From the NCBI GenBank assembly GCA_963169805.1, contig CAUJDY010000152.1, forward strand, positions 1 through 32,192: a stretch of DNA of 32,192 nt, given 5' to 3'. This DNA is from Bdellovibrionota bacterium. Its GTDB lineage: Bacteria; Bdellovibrionota; Bdellovibrionia; Bdellovibrionales; JAEYZS01. Each line of letters begins with the position of its first letter. Positions within the stretch are counted from its first letter, which is position 1. The notes beneath the pieces are model-generated. The model had not been told where the DNA came from and made no database searches. It saw nothing but the letters and a program-made list of their open reading frames with translations. Shown here in pieces: positions 1 through 7,778 of the stretch. The position numbers were made by a program, and so were the translations under genes.

Positions 1-39
1 GAACAACAGTCGTAATCTGTGTCCAGCTGAAGAAGAGAT

Positions 40-873
40 TTAGAAAATCTCTTCTTTTATACCATACCTTTTTGAGATGACTCGAATAATCTCTGTGGCT
101 GTTTCTTCAAGAGCTCTTGAAGTGACATCAAATACTGGCCATTTTTTATTTTTCTTAAAAATCTCTTCTGCATAGTGAACTTCGTCTAGAATATGTTTGA
201 GGTTAGCATACTCTGTGCTGCTATCGCCGAGTTTAGAAAGTCTGTTCTGTCTAATTTTCATAAGTTTTTGAGGATCAATTGTTAGTGCAATAATCTTTCT
301 TTGATCCATTTCAAAAACTTCTTTTGGAATGGGCATATTAAGAACTATAGGGATGTTAACAACTTTCCATCCTTTATGACTTAAAAATATCGATAGAGGA
401 GTTTTACTGGTGCGGCTGATTCCCACGAGTACAATATCTGCCGCATCAAGATTGCGTGTTTCTTTCCCATCATCGTGTTTGACGGTGAACTCAATGGCTT
501 CAATTCTTTTAAAGTACTGCTCATCAACAACTCTCAGGAGTCCTGCTTGCCTAGGTTCTCCACTCATTCCGAAATACTGATCAAGCCCTCCCAGGAGTGG
601 GCCCAAAAGATCAATAGCGGTTAGCTTGTTTTCAATAGAAAATTTCTGGATAAAAATTCGGAGTTCATTAGATACAACGGTATGAACAACAAACCCTTCA
701 TTCTGAACTGCCTCTTTTAGTATTGCCTCTGCCTGCTCTTGGCTTCTGACATTTTTGCAGCGAATAAGGCTCACATCTCGTCCTCTGTACTGAACAAGAG
801 CTGCCTTGGTCATGATGGATGCGGTCTCACCCGTTCCATCGGAAATGATATAAATTGCACCTTTAGTTTTCAC
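40..873 (-). CDS. ppsR: Pyruvate, phosphate dikinase regulatory protein (bifunctional kinase/phosphorylase, PPSR family)
   Basis: This 277-residue protein matches the Kinase-PPPase family (DUF299), which controls phosphoenolpyruvate synthase or pyruvate,phosphate dikinase by ADP-dependent phosphorylation and Pi-dependent dephosphorylation of a threonine. The N-terminus carries the family motif SDGTGETA (residues 11-18), and a P-loop-like motif GISRTSKT lies at residues 151-158. The length is normal for the family. Translation starts at GTG (873), preceded by AGGAG at good spacing. The start overlaps the stop of the upstream gene by four bases (GTGA on the minus strand), so translation is probably coupled. 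It is the last gene of the nrdR-nusB-unknown-ppsR run. Its target enzyme is not in the window, so whether it acts on PEP synthase or PPDK cannot be decided here. Confidence 0.95.
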   Translation of the reverse strand: MKTKGAIYIISDGTGETASIMTKAALVQYRGRDVSLIRCKNVRSQEQAEAILKEAVQNEGFVVHTVVSNELRIFIQKFSIENKLTAIDLLGPLLGGLDQYFGMSGEPRQAGLLRVVDEQYFKRIEAIEFTVKHDDGKETRNLDAADIVLVGISRTSKTPLSIFLSHKGWKVVNIPIVLNMPIPKEVFEMDQRKIIALTIDPQKLMKIRQNRLSKLGDSSTEYANLKHILDEVHYAEEIFKKNKKWPVFDVTSRALEETATEIIRVISKRYGIKEEIF

Positions 874-1328
874 GAAACTCCTGTGATGTCTTCAACGAGG
901 CTGATTTTGATATCCTTTTTAGAAGGCCAGTTTTTGATAAAATCTGACGAAGTTGCATCAGAGGGTAAAAAGACACGAATTGTTTCGAGGTTTAATGTTT
1001 TGATGTAGTTTTGAATATCATCGATTTGGTCTGTCAGTGATTTCTGTGTAAGTATGATAACGGCTTTGGTGGGTAAATAGCCATTTGAGGAAATCATTAA
1101 ATTTTTAGGGTTAGAAAGTTTAAAATCAAATTGAATTTCTTCTTCAGTCACTATTTTTGCAATTTCGCCATCTGATTCAATGGGGTCTTTTTGATTATAC
1201 TTGCAGATTTGGAAGTTGAGATACCAATCAACAAGTTTTGTCCAATAGCTTCTCTTTTTTTCAGGCATAAACCAGATTTGTGACCCCGGTTTGAGTGCAT
1301 GAAATCGATGAATCTTTTGAACTGCCAT
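870..1328 (-). CDS. Conserved-looking protein of unknown function between nusB and ppsR
   Basis: I do not recognise this 152-residue protein. It has no signal peptide or membrane segment and looks cytosolic. The N-terminus is basic and aromatic (KIHRFHALKPGSQIWF), and the C-terminal half alternates hydrophobic strands and helices like a small alpha/beta domain (AVIILTQKS near residue 90, TIRVFLPSD near 118). The ATG start at 1328 has GAGGAG about nine bases upstream. It begins 53 bp after the nusB stop and overlaps the ppsR start by four bases, so it is surely cotranscribed with both. The tight packing is the main evidence that it is a real gene; a role tied to PpsR or NusB would be guesswork. 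Confidence 0.8.
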   Translation of the reverse strand: MAVQKIHRFHALKPGSQIWFMPEKKRSYWTKLVDWYLNFQICKYNQKDPIESDGEIAKIVTEEEIQFDFKLSNPKNLMISSNGYLPTKAVIILTQKSLTDQIDDIQNYIKTLNLETIRVFLPSDATSSDFIKNWPSKKDIKISLVEDITGVS

Positions 1329-1381
1329 GAATGATCACTCCTCAGTAAAAGGCTAACAAGAGAGTCACATGAGGTCACTAT

Positions 1382-1819
1382 TTAAATAGATTTTGAGATT
1401 TGGTCGAGGAGTCCATTAACAAACATTCCTGAATCTTTGGCTCCAAATTTCTTAGCAATTTCAATAGCCTCGTTAATAGATACGTTCTTGGGGACATCCA
1501 GAACAGAGTGAGTCATTTCATAAACGGCTATTCTTAAAATATTACGATCGACGTGAGACATTCGATCAAGCTTCCAGTTTGTAGAAAACTTCTGTATGAG
1601 GGTATCAATTTCAGATTGGTGTTTGGTAATTCCTTGGATTAACGAGAGGGCGTAATCATAAACTTCTCTATCTGTGCCCATTTGATCTTTGAAACTATCT
1701 AGGCAGAGCCTTGGATCTGCGTTAAGGCTAAACTCAGTTTGGAAGAGAATCTGGAGGGCTACTTCTCTCGACCTGCGCCGATTGGATGCTGGGGACGGTT
1801 TCAGTTTCTGTTCTCGCAT
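1382..1819 (-). CDS. nusB: Transcription antitermination factor NusB
   Basis: NusB joins NusE (ribosomal protein S10) to bind boxA RNA in antitermination complexes on rRNA operons. The 145-residue protein shows the family hallmarks: RRRSREVALQILFQTEF near the N-terminus, a central segment with KLDRMSHVDRNILRIAVYEM, and the C-terminal NEAIEIAKKFG followed by FVNGLLDQI. I prefer the ATG at 1819, which has AAGG nine bases upstream, over an in-frame TTG at 1837 that has no ribosome binding site. With this start the gene overlaps the 3' end of nrdR by 86 bp in another frame, an unusually long overlap. It lies second in the nrdR operon. Confidence 0.95.
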   Translation of the reverse strand: MREQKLKPSPASNRRRSREVALQILFQTEFSLNADPRLCLDSFKDQMGTDREVYDYALSLIQGITKHQSEIDTLIQKFSTNWKLDRMSHVDRNILRIAVYEMTHSVLDVPKNVSINEAIEIAKKFGAKDSGMFVNGLLDQISKSI

Positions 1820-2312
1820 TTTCAAAGACCTTTTCAATACTTTGTTTGATATTCAAAGTTTTCGACACCGGTTGACCGTGCAGTGTTTCTACAAACTCAT
1901 TTATATCTTTAAATGTTCTATAGACACTTGCAAATCGCACATACGCGACGTCATCTACGTTTTTAAGCTCATCCATCACAACTTGTCCAATGGTTTGTGA
2001 AGATATGTTTTTTTGAGGGTATTCCAAGACCCACTGGCTAATTTTTTCAACGAGAAAGTCAATTTGGGTCATCGGAACTGGGCGCTTTTGGCAGGCCATT
2101 TGAATGCCATTGGCAATTTTAGTTTTCATAAACGTCTCTTGTGTTCCATCCTTTTTTTGAACAGTTGGGTAATTTAGAACAAGAGATTCTTGCGTTGTAA
2201 ATCGGTTACGACACTTTAAGCATTCACGTCGTCTTCGAATGATCTCTCCTTGCTTTTGAATTCGCGTATCTAAGACTCGATCCTCATCATGACCACACGC
2301 TGGACATCTCAT
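1734..2312 (-). CDS. nrdR: Transcriptional repressor NrdR, with extended C-terminal tail
   Basis: NrdR senses ATP/dATP through an ATP-cone domain and represses ribonucleotide reductase genes. The protein starts MRCPACG and has a zinc ribbon with C3/C6 and C31/C34, then the basic RRRREC segment and an ATP-cone (about residues 47-138, including VRFASVYRTFKDINEFVE). The ATG at 2312 has an AGGGGG-type Shine-Dalgarno four bases upstream; the longer frame to 2363 lacks one and would precede the zinc ribbon with unrelated sequence. At 192 residues it is about 40 longer than typical NrdR. The extra, Ser/Thr/Glu-rich tail is encoded by DNA shared with the start of nusB. No ribonucleotide reductase gene is in the window. 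Confidence 0.95.
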   Translation of the reverse strand: MRCPACGHDEDRVLDTRIQKQGEIIRRRRECLKCRNRFTTQESLVLNYPTVQKKDGTQETFMKTKIANGIQMACQKRPVPMTQIDFLVEKISQWVLEYPQKNISSQTIGQVVMDELKNVDDVAYVRFASVYRTFKDINEFVETLHGQPVSKTLNIKQSIEKVFENARTETETVPSIQSAQVERSSPPDSLPN

Positions 2313-2343
2313 TTTACCCCCTGGCCCCTCTGAAACAGTGTAA

Positions 2344-2373
2344 ATACTAAAAAAAACATACAAATAGGGTCAA
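2344..2373 (-). promoter_or_regulatory. Sigma70-type promoter for the nrdR operon
   Basis: Reading the minus strand there is TTGACC (2373-2368), an 18-base spacer and TAGTAT (2349-2344). Each hexamer differs from consensus at one position. Transcription would start near 2337, giving a leader of about 25 nt before the nrdR ATG. This is inferred from sequence only. Confidence 0.55.
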
Positions 2374-2405
2374 GAAGTTCCTCAACAAATTTTATAACTT
2401 CTTGA
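2370..2405. repeat. 10-bp inverted repeat in the nrdR / outer-membrane-protein divergent region
   Basis: TCAAGAAGTT (2370-2379) and its exact complement AACTTCTTGA (2396-2405) are separated by 16 bp. The left arm overlaps the -35 of the minus-strand nrdR promoter. The repeat could be an operator affecting the divergent genes or a leader hairpin for the plus-strand gene. It does not resemble the NrdR box as I know it. Confidence 0.4.
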
Positions 2406-2464
2406 AAAACGTCGTAAAAAAAGCGATCTTTAACACTATGATTAATAAAGAAGCGAATCAAAAT

Positions 2465-3154
2465 ATGTATATTTCTATTAAAGTAATTGCACTTTTTGTG
2501 ATTATGTTCCTTGGCCTTAGTGTTTATGGACAAAAAGTTGAAATACAAGATGTGAACAAGTCTCAAGAAGTTTCAGAGCCAGATGCCTTTGATCAGAAAC
2601 CAAAAACAGGTAAGGGTGCTGCGCAAAAGTATTTTGCGCCGGATGCAAACGCTACGACTGAAGAATCAACAAGCTCTAAAGAACATTACCTGATGCTAGG
2701 GCTTTCTTTTTATTTTGATAGTGATGCATACAGATGGGGGCCGAGTCATTACGAAGATCCCTCTGAGTGGTCTTTGGGAGTTACATACCGCTTTGGGGAG
2801 TGGCTCAATTCAACTGATTTTTTGGTCCGCGTAGAGTATCAATTTTTTGATTTAGATGGAAATGAAAACCCACAGAAACTAAGCTTTGTACCTCTTATTA
2901 TTTTTCCAGATGCTCGCAGCGAATTCCCTCTCTATTTTGGGTTGGGGGCGGGATTAGGTTTGTTTACAAAACAAATCAATGATGAGTCTCATTTAAGTTT
3001 AGACTATCAAATATTTCTGGGGTTGCGATTTTTTGATTTATTGCAAAATACAGGATTTTTCGTAGAATCCGGTCTTAAAAACCATTTTCACTTGCTAAGC
3101 AGCGGGCAGCTTAATTCTGTCTACTTAAGCTTTGGAAGTGTTTTCACGTTTTGA
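2465..3154 (+). CDS. Exported protein, probably outer-membrane beta-barrel
   Basis: I do not recognise a named family. From the ATG at 2465 the protein (229 residues) begins with a short basic region and hydrophobic core ending LSVYG, a credible Sec signal peptide cleaved near residue 22. After a polar, flexible stretch (about 23-70) come alternating aromatic/polar strands such as YLMLGLSFYFDSD, FLVRVEYQFFDLDG, FPLYFGLGAGLGLF and SVYLSFGSVFTF. The protein ends in phenylalanine, as many outer-membrane barrels do, and its length suits an eight-stranded barrel. Longer in-frame starts exist (TTG 2402, ATG 2438), but they would place polar sequence ahead of the signal peptide. It is followed after 14 bp by rsmB. 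Confidence 0.7.
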   Translation: MYISIKVIALFVIMFLGLSVYGQKVEIQDVNKSQEVSEPDAFDQKPKTGKGAAQKYFAPDANATTEESTSSKEHYLMLGLSFYFDSDAYRWGPSHYEDPSEWSLGVTYRFGEWLNSTDFLVRVEYQFFDLDGNENPQKLSFVPLIIFPDARSEFPLYFGLGAGLGLFTKQINDESHLSLDYQIFLGLRFFDLLQNTGFFVESGLKNHFHLLSSGQLNSVYLSFGSVFTF

Positions 3155-3168
3155 ATTTTAGGTAACAA

Positions 3169-4386
3169 TTGAAAACACAAAAAGTTCATGCGCATTTAGT
3201 CGACTCTGTCGTTGAAGCATTAAACTCCATATTCATTGATGGATATTACGCGGATAAAGTGATTGAACGATCCTTTAAGTTACACCCTAAGTGGGGAGGA
3301 CGGGATCGACGCTTTTTTGCTGAAAGTGTGTATGAGATTGTTCGCTGGAAGCGACTTTTATATTTTTGTATAGATCAGAAAGAAGAGTCCTTAAATAGTA
3401 AAACATTTAAAAACTTGTTTGCGGCTTGGTGGGTAATCTCTCATAAGGAGTTACCAGAAAAAATGAATTTTCAAGGAATTCATGTTGATCGTATTTTAGA
3501 TAGATATCAAAAATCACAAAGTCATACAGCGGTCAGAGAATCTATTCCTGATTGGATTTATGATTTAGGGAAATCACAACTTGGGGAGCAGTGGGAGCGT
3601 GAGTTGTCTGCTCTTAATCAAAAAGCACCCGTTGTTTTGAGGGCTAATACTCTGCTGATATCTCGGGACGAATTAAAGGAGCGACTCAGTAAAGAGGACG
3701 TTATTTGCCGTATTGAAGAAAACGCTCAAGACGCTCTGGTGTTAATTGAAAGAAAGAATGTATTTGCAACCGAGTGTTTTAAAAAAGGCTTTTTTGAGGT
3801 TCAAGATGCGTCTTCACAGTTGGTTGCTTCATTTATGAAATTGCAGCCCGGCTTAAGAGTTATCGATGCCTGTGCAGGAGCGGGTGGAAAATCTTTGCAT
3901 ATTGCAGCATTGCTAAAAAATAAAGGCAAAGTAATATCAATGGACGTAGAAGAGAGAAAGCTTTTAGAGCTCAAAAAGCGTGCGGCACGTGCAAAGGTCG
4001 ATGTCATTGAGACGAAGCTCATTGAGGGGACAAAAACGATTAAGCGCCTGGAGGATAGTGCAGATCGAGTGCTGCTTGATGTTCCTTGCAGCGGGTTAGG
4101 CGTTTTAAAAAGAAATCCAGATAGCAAATGGAAGTTTACGCAAGAGAAGTATAAGACTCTATTGCAGATACAAAAAGATATTTTGGGGCATTATTCTAAG
4201 ATGACAAAAAAAGGTGGATATCTTGTTTATTCAACATGTAGCCTCTTGCCATCCGAAAATAGAGAACAGATTGATTGGTTTCTAGGTCAAAATCCTCTGC
4301 AGTGGGAGCTTGAGGAGCAAAAGGAAATATACCCCTCAATTTTTGGTTATGATGGTTTTTTTATGGCACGCTTAAAAAGACTTTAG
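3169..4386 (+). CDS. rsmB: 16S rRNA (cytosine-C5) methyltransferase, RsmB/NOL1/NOP2/Sun family
   Basis: This 405-residue SAM-dependent enzyme would methylate a cytosine of 16S rRNA (m5C967 in E. coli numbering, if it is a true RsmB). The N-terminal 150 residues resemble the compact NusB-like RNA-binding domain of the family (RDRRFFAESVYEIVRW at 45-60). The catalytic domain has motif I VIDACAGAGGKS (231-242), motif IV DVPCSGLG with Cys307, and motif VI YSTCS with the nucleophile Cys357. It starts at TTG (3169) with AGGT eight bases upstream, 14 bp after the outer-membrane protein gene. RsmF or a related rRNA m5C enzyme is the alternative; the N-terminal domain favours RsmB. Confidence 0.92.
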   Translation: MKTQKVHAHLVDSVVEALNSIFIDGYYADKVIERSFKLHPKWGGRDRRFFAESVYEIVRWKRLLYFCIDQKEESLNSKTFKNLFAAWWVISHKELPEKMNFQGIHVDRILDRYQKSQSHTAVRESIPDWIYDLGKSQLGEQWERELSALNQKAPVVLRANTLLISRDELKERLSKEDVICRIEENAQDALVLIERKNVFATECFKKGFFEVQDASSQLVASFMKLQPGLRVIDACAGAGGKSLHIAALLKNKGKVISMDVEERKLLELKKRAARAKVDVIETKLIEGTKTIKRLEDSADRVLLDVPCSGLGVLKRNPDSKWKFTQEKYKTLLQIQKDILGHYSKMTKKGGYLVYSTCSLLPSENREQIDWFLGQNPLQWELEEQKEIYPSIFGYDGFFMARLKRL

Positions 4387-4488
4387 TTTTTTAAACAAAA
4401 AATATCTTATTAAGATTCAAAAAACTTTTAATTATGAATTTCATAAAAAATCAGCTAAGAATTTCTTCATCTAATAATAGGGGGATTT

Positions 4489-4953
4489 ATGAGAGGGTTA
4501 TTAATTGTCGGATCTATTTTACTGATTCAAATTATCGCATCTGCATCTAAGGCATCTCAGCCATTAAAGCAGTCTAATTGGCTATGTCAAAAACAAGAAG
4601 AAGAAGTTATTATGTACTCAATAGCAGTTGGTGAAGAGGGAAGTCCCACCTCCCTAGAAATTACAGTCAATGGCACTGTTAGTAAAGACTACACTTATCC
4701 TTGTGAGTTTGACCAAGCTTATGCAAAAGAAGGTGTTCCTGTTTTGAGATGCTATTTTGAACAAAAAATTTCTGGAGATGATGGTCGTGCTGCAGGCACA
4801 TACAGGTATAATTTTATGACACTTATGTTAAGTGATATCAATCCGTCGTCATCACTTTTATACGAAGGAAGCCAAGCCACTGCTCTCGAATTAGGCTTTG
4901 AGTTAAAGTGTGATACAGACCATGCTATAAAAGAGCCTAAAATTGAGGGGTAG
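4489..4953 (+). CDS. Secreted protein of unknown function
   Basis: This 154-residue protein is not recognised. It has a clear Sec signal peptide (MRGLLIVGSILLIQIIASAS, cleavage near residues 20-23). The mature part has four cysteines (in WLCQ, YPCEFD, LRCYFE and LKCDTD), consistent with one or two disulfides in a small extracytoplasmic beta-rich domain. The Shine-Dalgarno AGGGGG lies seven bases before the ATG. It stands alone between rsmB (102 bp upstream) and hslO (53 bp downstream). Periplasmic or outer-envelope location is inferred from the signal peptide and cysteines. Confidence 0.75.
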   Translation: MRGLLIVGSILLIQIIASASKASQPLKQSNWLCQKQEEEVIMYSIAVGEEGSPTSLEITVNGTVSKDYTYPCEFDQAYAKEGVPVLRCYFEQKISGDDGRAAGTYRYNFMTLMLSDINPSSSLLYEGSQATALELGFELKCDTDHAIKEPKIEG

Positions 4954-5006
4954 AAAAAAAAGCAAGATATCTTGCCTGTAGCAAGTCGGTTAGTTAAAAT
5001 CTGAAC

Positions 5007-5912
5007 ATGGCTTCATTACCTGATTGTTTAGAAAAATACATTCATAGAGATGGGTCAATTCGCGCAACGGCCGTCATTGCAACTCAAGCAGTTGAAGAAA
5101 TGCGGCTGACCCTGACTTCATACGAGATTGCAACTGTTCTGGTCGGCCGTTCAATGGTTGGAGCGCTCCTGATGGCCGCGCATCTCAAAAAGGGAGATAA
5201 TGTTGCTGTTTATATGCGCGGAAATGGACCTCTTGCTGTGACATACGCAGAGGGTGATCACGATGGTTCAACGCGTGGATACACTCCAAATCCCCACGTT
5301 CAGCTACCTTTAAAGAATAATAAATTAGATGTAGAAGGTGCGATAGGTATTGGTATTCTAGATGTTGTACGCGGATCTCAGCACACGGACCAAATTCATA
5401 AAGGAACTGTAGAGCTAGTATCTGGGCAAGTTGGAGATGATATTGCTTACTATCTTTTTCAGAGCCAGCAAATACCCTCTGTTGTCGCATTAAGTGTAGA
5501 GCTCAACAAAGATGGATCCGTTAAGGCTGCAGGTGGAGTTCTGATTGAACTTATGCCTGGGGCGGATGAAAAGATCATAGAAAGTATTGAAACAAAAATG
5601 AAGTCTATGAAAAATTTGGGAGAGCTTATTTATTCTGGAGCAAATCCTCTAGAACTTCTATCTCAGTTTATGGATCCTCAAGATTTAGCCAAGATTCATA
5701 GCCAGACCAACATTAAGTACCAGTGTAGATGTTCGAAGGAGAGAGTTGTTCGTGCTCTTCTGCTACTTGGACATGAGGAGTTGCAAGATATGTTAAATTC
5801 GAATGAAACAAAGCAGCTTATAACATGTGATTTTTGTGGTCGTAAGTATGAGTTAGAGGCTTCGGAAATTGAAGATTTGAGGAAGCAAGCATTTAAAGCA
5901 TCTTTGAATTAG
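5007..5912 (+). CDS. hslO: Redox-regulated molecular chaperone Hsp33
   Basis: Hsp33 is a cytosolic holdase activated by oxidation and unfolding of its C-terminal zinc site, protecting proteins during oxidative stress. The 301-residue protein shows the N-terminal substrate-binding domain, with RGNGPLAV at 71-78 and GYTPNPHV at 91-98, and the linker. The complete redox switch is present: Cys240-x-Cys242 and Cys274-x2-Cys277. Length and domain order are normal. The ATG at 5007 has no strong Shine-Dalgarno (upstream GTCGGTTAGTTAAAATCTGA), but no better in-frame start precedes the conserved region. A small perfect hairpin follows the stop. Confidence 0.95.
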   Translation: MASLPDCLEKYIHRDGSIRATAVIATQAVEEMRLTLTSYEIATVLVGRSMVGALLMAAHLKKGDNVAVYMRGNGPLAVTYAEGDHDGSTRGYTPNPHVQLPLKNNKLDVEGAIGIGILDVVRGSQHTDQIHKGTVELVSGQVGDDIAYYLFQSQQIPSVVALSVELNKDGSVKAAGGVLIELMPGADEKIIESIETKMKSMKNLGELIYSGANPLELLSQFMDPQDLAKIHSQTNIKYQCRCSKERVVRALLLLGHEELQDMLNSNETKQLITCDFCGRKYELEASEIEDLRKQAFKASLN

Positions 5913-5921
5913 ATTAATTGG

Positions 5922-5938
5922 AGACTCAGGATGAGTCT
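5922..5938. repeat. Small hairpin after hslO
   Basis: AGACTCA and TGAGTCT form a perfect 7-bp stem with a 3-nt loop, nine bases after the hslO stop and 19 bases before the next ATG. No T-run follows, so it is not a standard terminator; it may stabilise or attenuate the transcript. Confidence 0.3.
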
Positions 5939-5957
5939 GTAAAGGTGAGGGATAGCC

Positions 5958-7778
5958 ATGAGTCGCGAACTAGTATCGAAAGCTGTACGCTTGCTTCGAG
6001 CAACATCGGTTAAAGTTGTTCAGAATTGGAAATTCCTTTTTGCATTTTTCATAATTCTTATTTTTTTAAATTTCTTTTTTTTACAGACGAATCTTCGCGA
6101 AATGGATCTCGCTATATCACAAGACCCCATACTCAAAGCTTATAAGGTTGAGGGGCAGGCTTTCTATCAGAGAGCTGACTCAAAAAAATGGTATATCTTA
6201 AGTGGGGAAGAACAAATCTCATCGGGTCTACAGATCCAAACCTATGATGACTCTAGAATGATACTTCTTTTTATAAACAATCCAAGTCGTTTGGAAATTG
6301 CTGAGAATAGTTTGTTTTCTATTTCTGAAACAGAAAAAGAAATCATTATCGATTTTAAGAAGGGTGAGCTTTTTGTGAATTCACAAAAAAATTTTTCTGA
6401 TAAAAAAATTATTCTTAAAGTAGGGCTCAAGTTTTTTGTTTTGGAAAGTACTGATGTTTTTGTTAGAGGATATTCTGCCGGTGGCTTCGAAATTCAAGTC
6501 GATTATGGGAAGCTAACAATGCAGCAAGATGAAAAAGTAAGTACGTTTACTAAGGGGCAAGTGATTGTGTTCAAAAACAGTCGGGATTATACTGTTCAGG
6601 AGTCAGATGTCCAATTTTCAACTCCTTTCAATTTTGATAGATATTTTGTTGAAGCATCTGATGTAGTCGATGTTCGCTTTGCATGGACGGCGCCCCAGCG
6701 ACTTAGCTATGCACAAATCTATATTGGTGAAAAACCAAGTGAGATGAAGCCTTTTTACTCAAAGCCTACTCGGTTGGTAAAGTCTGAATTTTTACTATCT
6801 CTTGGGAAGGGAACATATTACTGGAGATTGGCTTTGTATGATGATCCCAAAAAGGCGGCAGTTACTGTGACAAAATTACAGAAGTTTTTTGTAGAGCCAC
6901 TGATCCGAATTCAGCCAATATATCCAGAAGCAAACTCAGAGTTACCGATGCTTTCTGATAAAACAAATGTGCAGTTTCAGTGGGATAACCCATCTCAACT
7001 GGAAAAAGTTTTTATTGAAGTTGCTGAAGATAAAAACTTTTCTAAGTTAGTCATTCATGAGGCTATTTTAAATAAAAACTATTTTTTTTCTGATTTTAAT
7101 TCTGAGGGAGAATTTTACTGGAGAGTTAATGGGTTTCCGTTCAAGAGTGCAGAGTTGATGACAGGCGTTGCGCGAAAGTTTAAGATATCAAAAAATCCTA
7201 AAAAAAATCCCATTCAAATTATTTTTCCTAGTCAAGGAGTGACTTTAACTCAGAACATGCTTAAAAATTCTGATGTTGTTTTGGAATGGAATTCGAGTAT
7301 TAAGGTGAATCGTTTTAAGGTAACTGTAGAAGGACCGAAAGAAAGAAAAAGTAAATCTAAAACCTTTGAGTATTCAGTAGAAGGACATCAATTAAAAGTG
7401 AATCAACTAGAGTCGGGAACTTATAGCTGGTCTGTTCAAGCCTTAGGTGGAGCAAAATCTGAGGTTGCAGAGTTCAAGGTTATTAAGACTCAGGAAATAG
7501 ATCTTATGCAAGGGAGTAATGGTAAAACACTTGTTTGGGATAAAGCTCCGAAAGGCTTTGAATCCTATAGATTAGATGTATTGCGTGTTGGTTCTGAAAA
7601 CTCTCTCAATCTATTTTTTAGTAATAAGAAGGGCAGCAAACAATCGTTTCAACTTAAAAAGGAATCCTTTGATATGGCTCGTTTTTCAGAGGGGATTTAT
7701 GTTTTTAAGGTATATGCTTTGGATTCAAAGAAAAAAATTATAGCAGATTCAAATATTCGATTCGTGAAAATAGACTAA
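5958..7778 (+). CDS. Membrane-anchored FecR-domain protein with four beta-sandwich repeats
   Basis: This 606-residue protein has a short cytosolic N-terminus, one membrane segment (about 25-42) and a large extracytoplasmic part. Residues 50-215 look like a FecR domain (QIQTYDDSRMILLF at 92-105, then strands around LFVNS and KLTMQQ). Four related blocks of about 75-85 residues follow (236-315, 335-412, 437-512, 523-606). The first three begin with an x-x-W motif (FAW, FQW, LEW) and end near Y/F-x-W-x-V/L (YYWRL, FYWRV, YSWSV); the fourth begins LVW and has YVFKV instead. They resemble fibronectin-III-like sandwiches. No sigma factor or TonB receptor gene is adjacent, so this is probably not a classical FecR signal transducer. 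The ATG has GGTGAGGG upstream. Its stop interlocks with the convergent receptor gene. An envelope-structural or peptidoglycan-associated role is inference. Confidence 0.75.
   Translation: MSRELVSKAVRLLRATSVKVVQNWKFLFAFFIILIFLNFFFLQTNLREMDLAISQDPILKAYKVEGQAFYQRADSKKWYILSGEEQISSGLQIQTYDDSRMILLFINNPSRLEIAENSLFSISETEKEIIIDFKKGELFVNSQKNFSDKKIILKVGLKFFVLESTDVFVRGYSAGGFEIQVDYGKLTMQQDEKVSTFTKGQVIVFKNSRDYTVQESDVQFSTPFNFDRYFVEASDVVDVRFAWTAPQRLSYAQIYIGEKPSEMKPFYSKPTRLVKSEFLLSLGKGTYYWRLALYDDPKKAAVTVTKLQKFFVEPLIRIQPIYPEANSELPMLSDKTNVQFQWDNPSQLEKVFIEVAEDKNFSKLVIHEAILNKNYFFSDFNSEGEFYWRVNGFPFKSAELMTGVARKFKISKNPKKNPIQIIFPSQGVTLTQNMLKNSDVVLEWNSSIKVNRFKVTVEGPKERKSKSKTFEYSVEGHQLKVNQLESGTYSWSVQALGGAKSEVAEFKVIKTQEIDLMQGSNGKTLVWDKAPKGFESYRLDVLRVGSENSLNLFFSNKKGSKQSFQLKKESFDMARFSEGIYVFKVYALDSKKKIIADSNIRFVKID

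Noticed and set aside
739-1008. Plus-strand frame across the ppsR start.
   Set aside because: Antisense to two coding regions with no ribosome binding site or recognisable product.
1820-1837. Longer NusB start at TTG 1837.
   Set aside because: No Shine-Dalgarno, and the added residues precede the normal NusB N-terminus; ATG 1819 is better placed.
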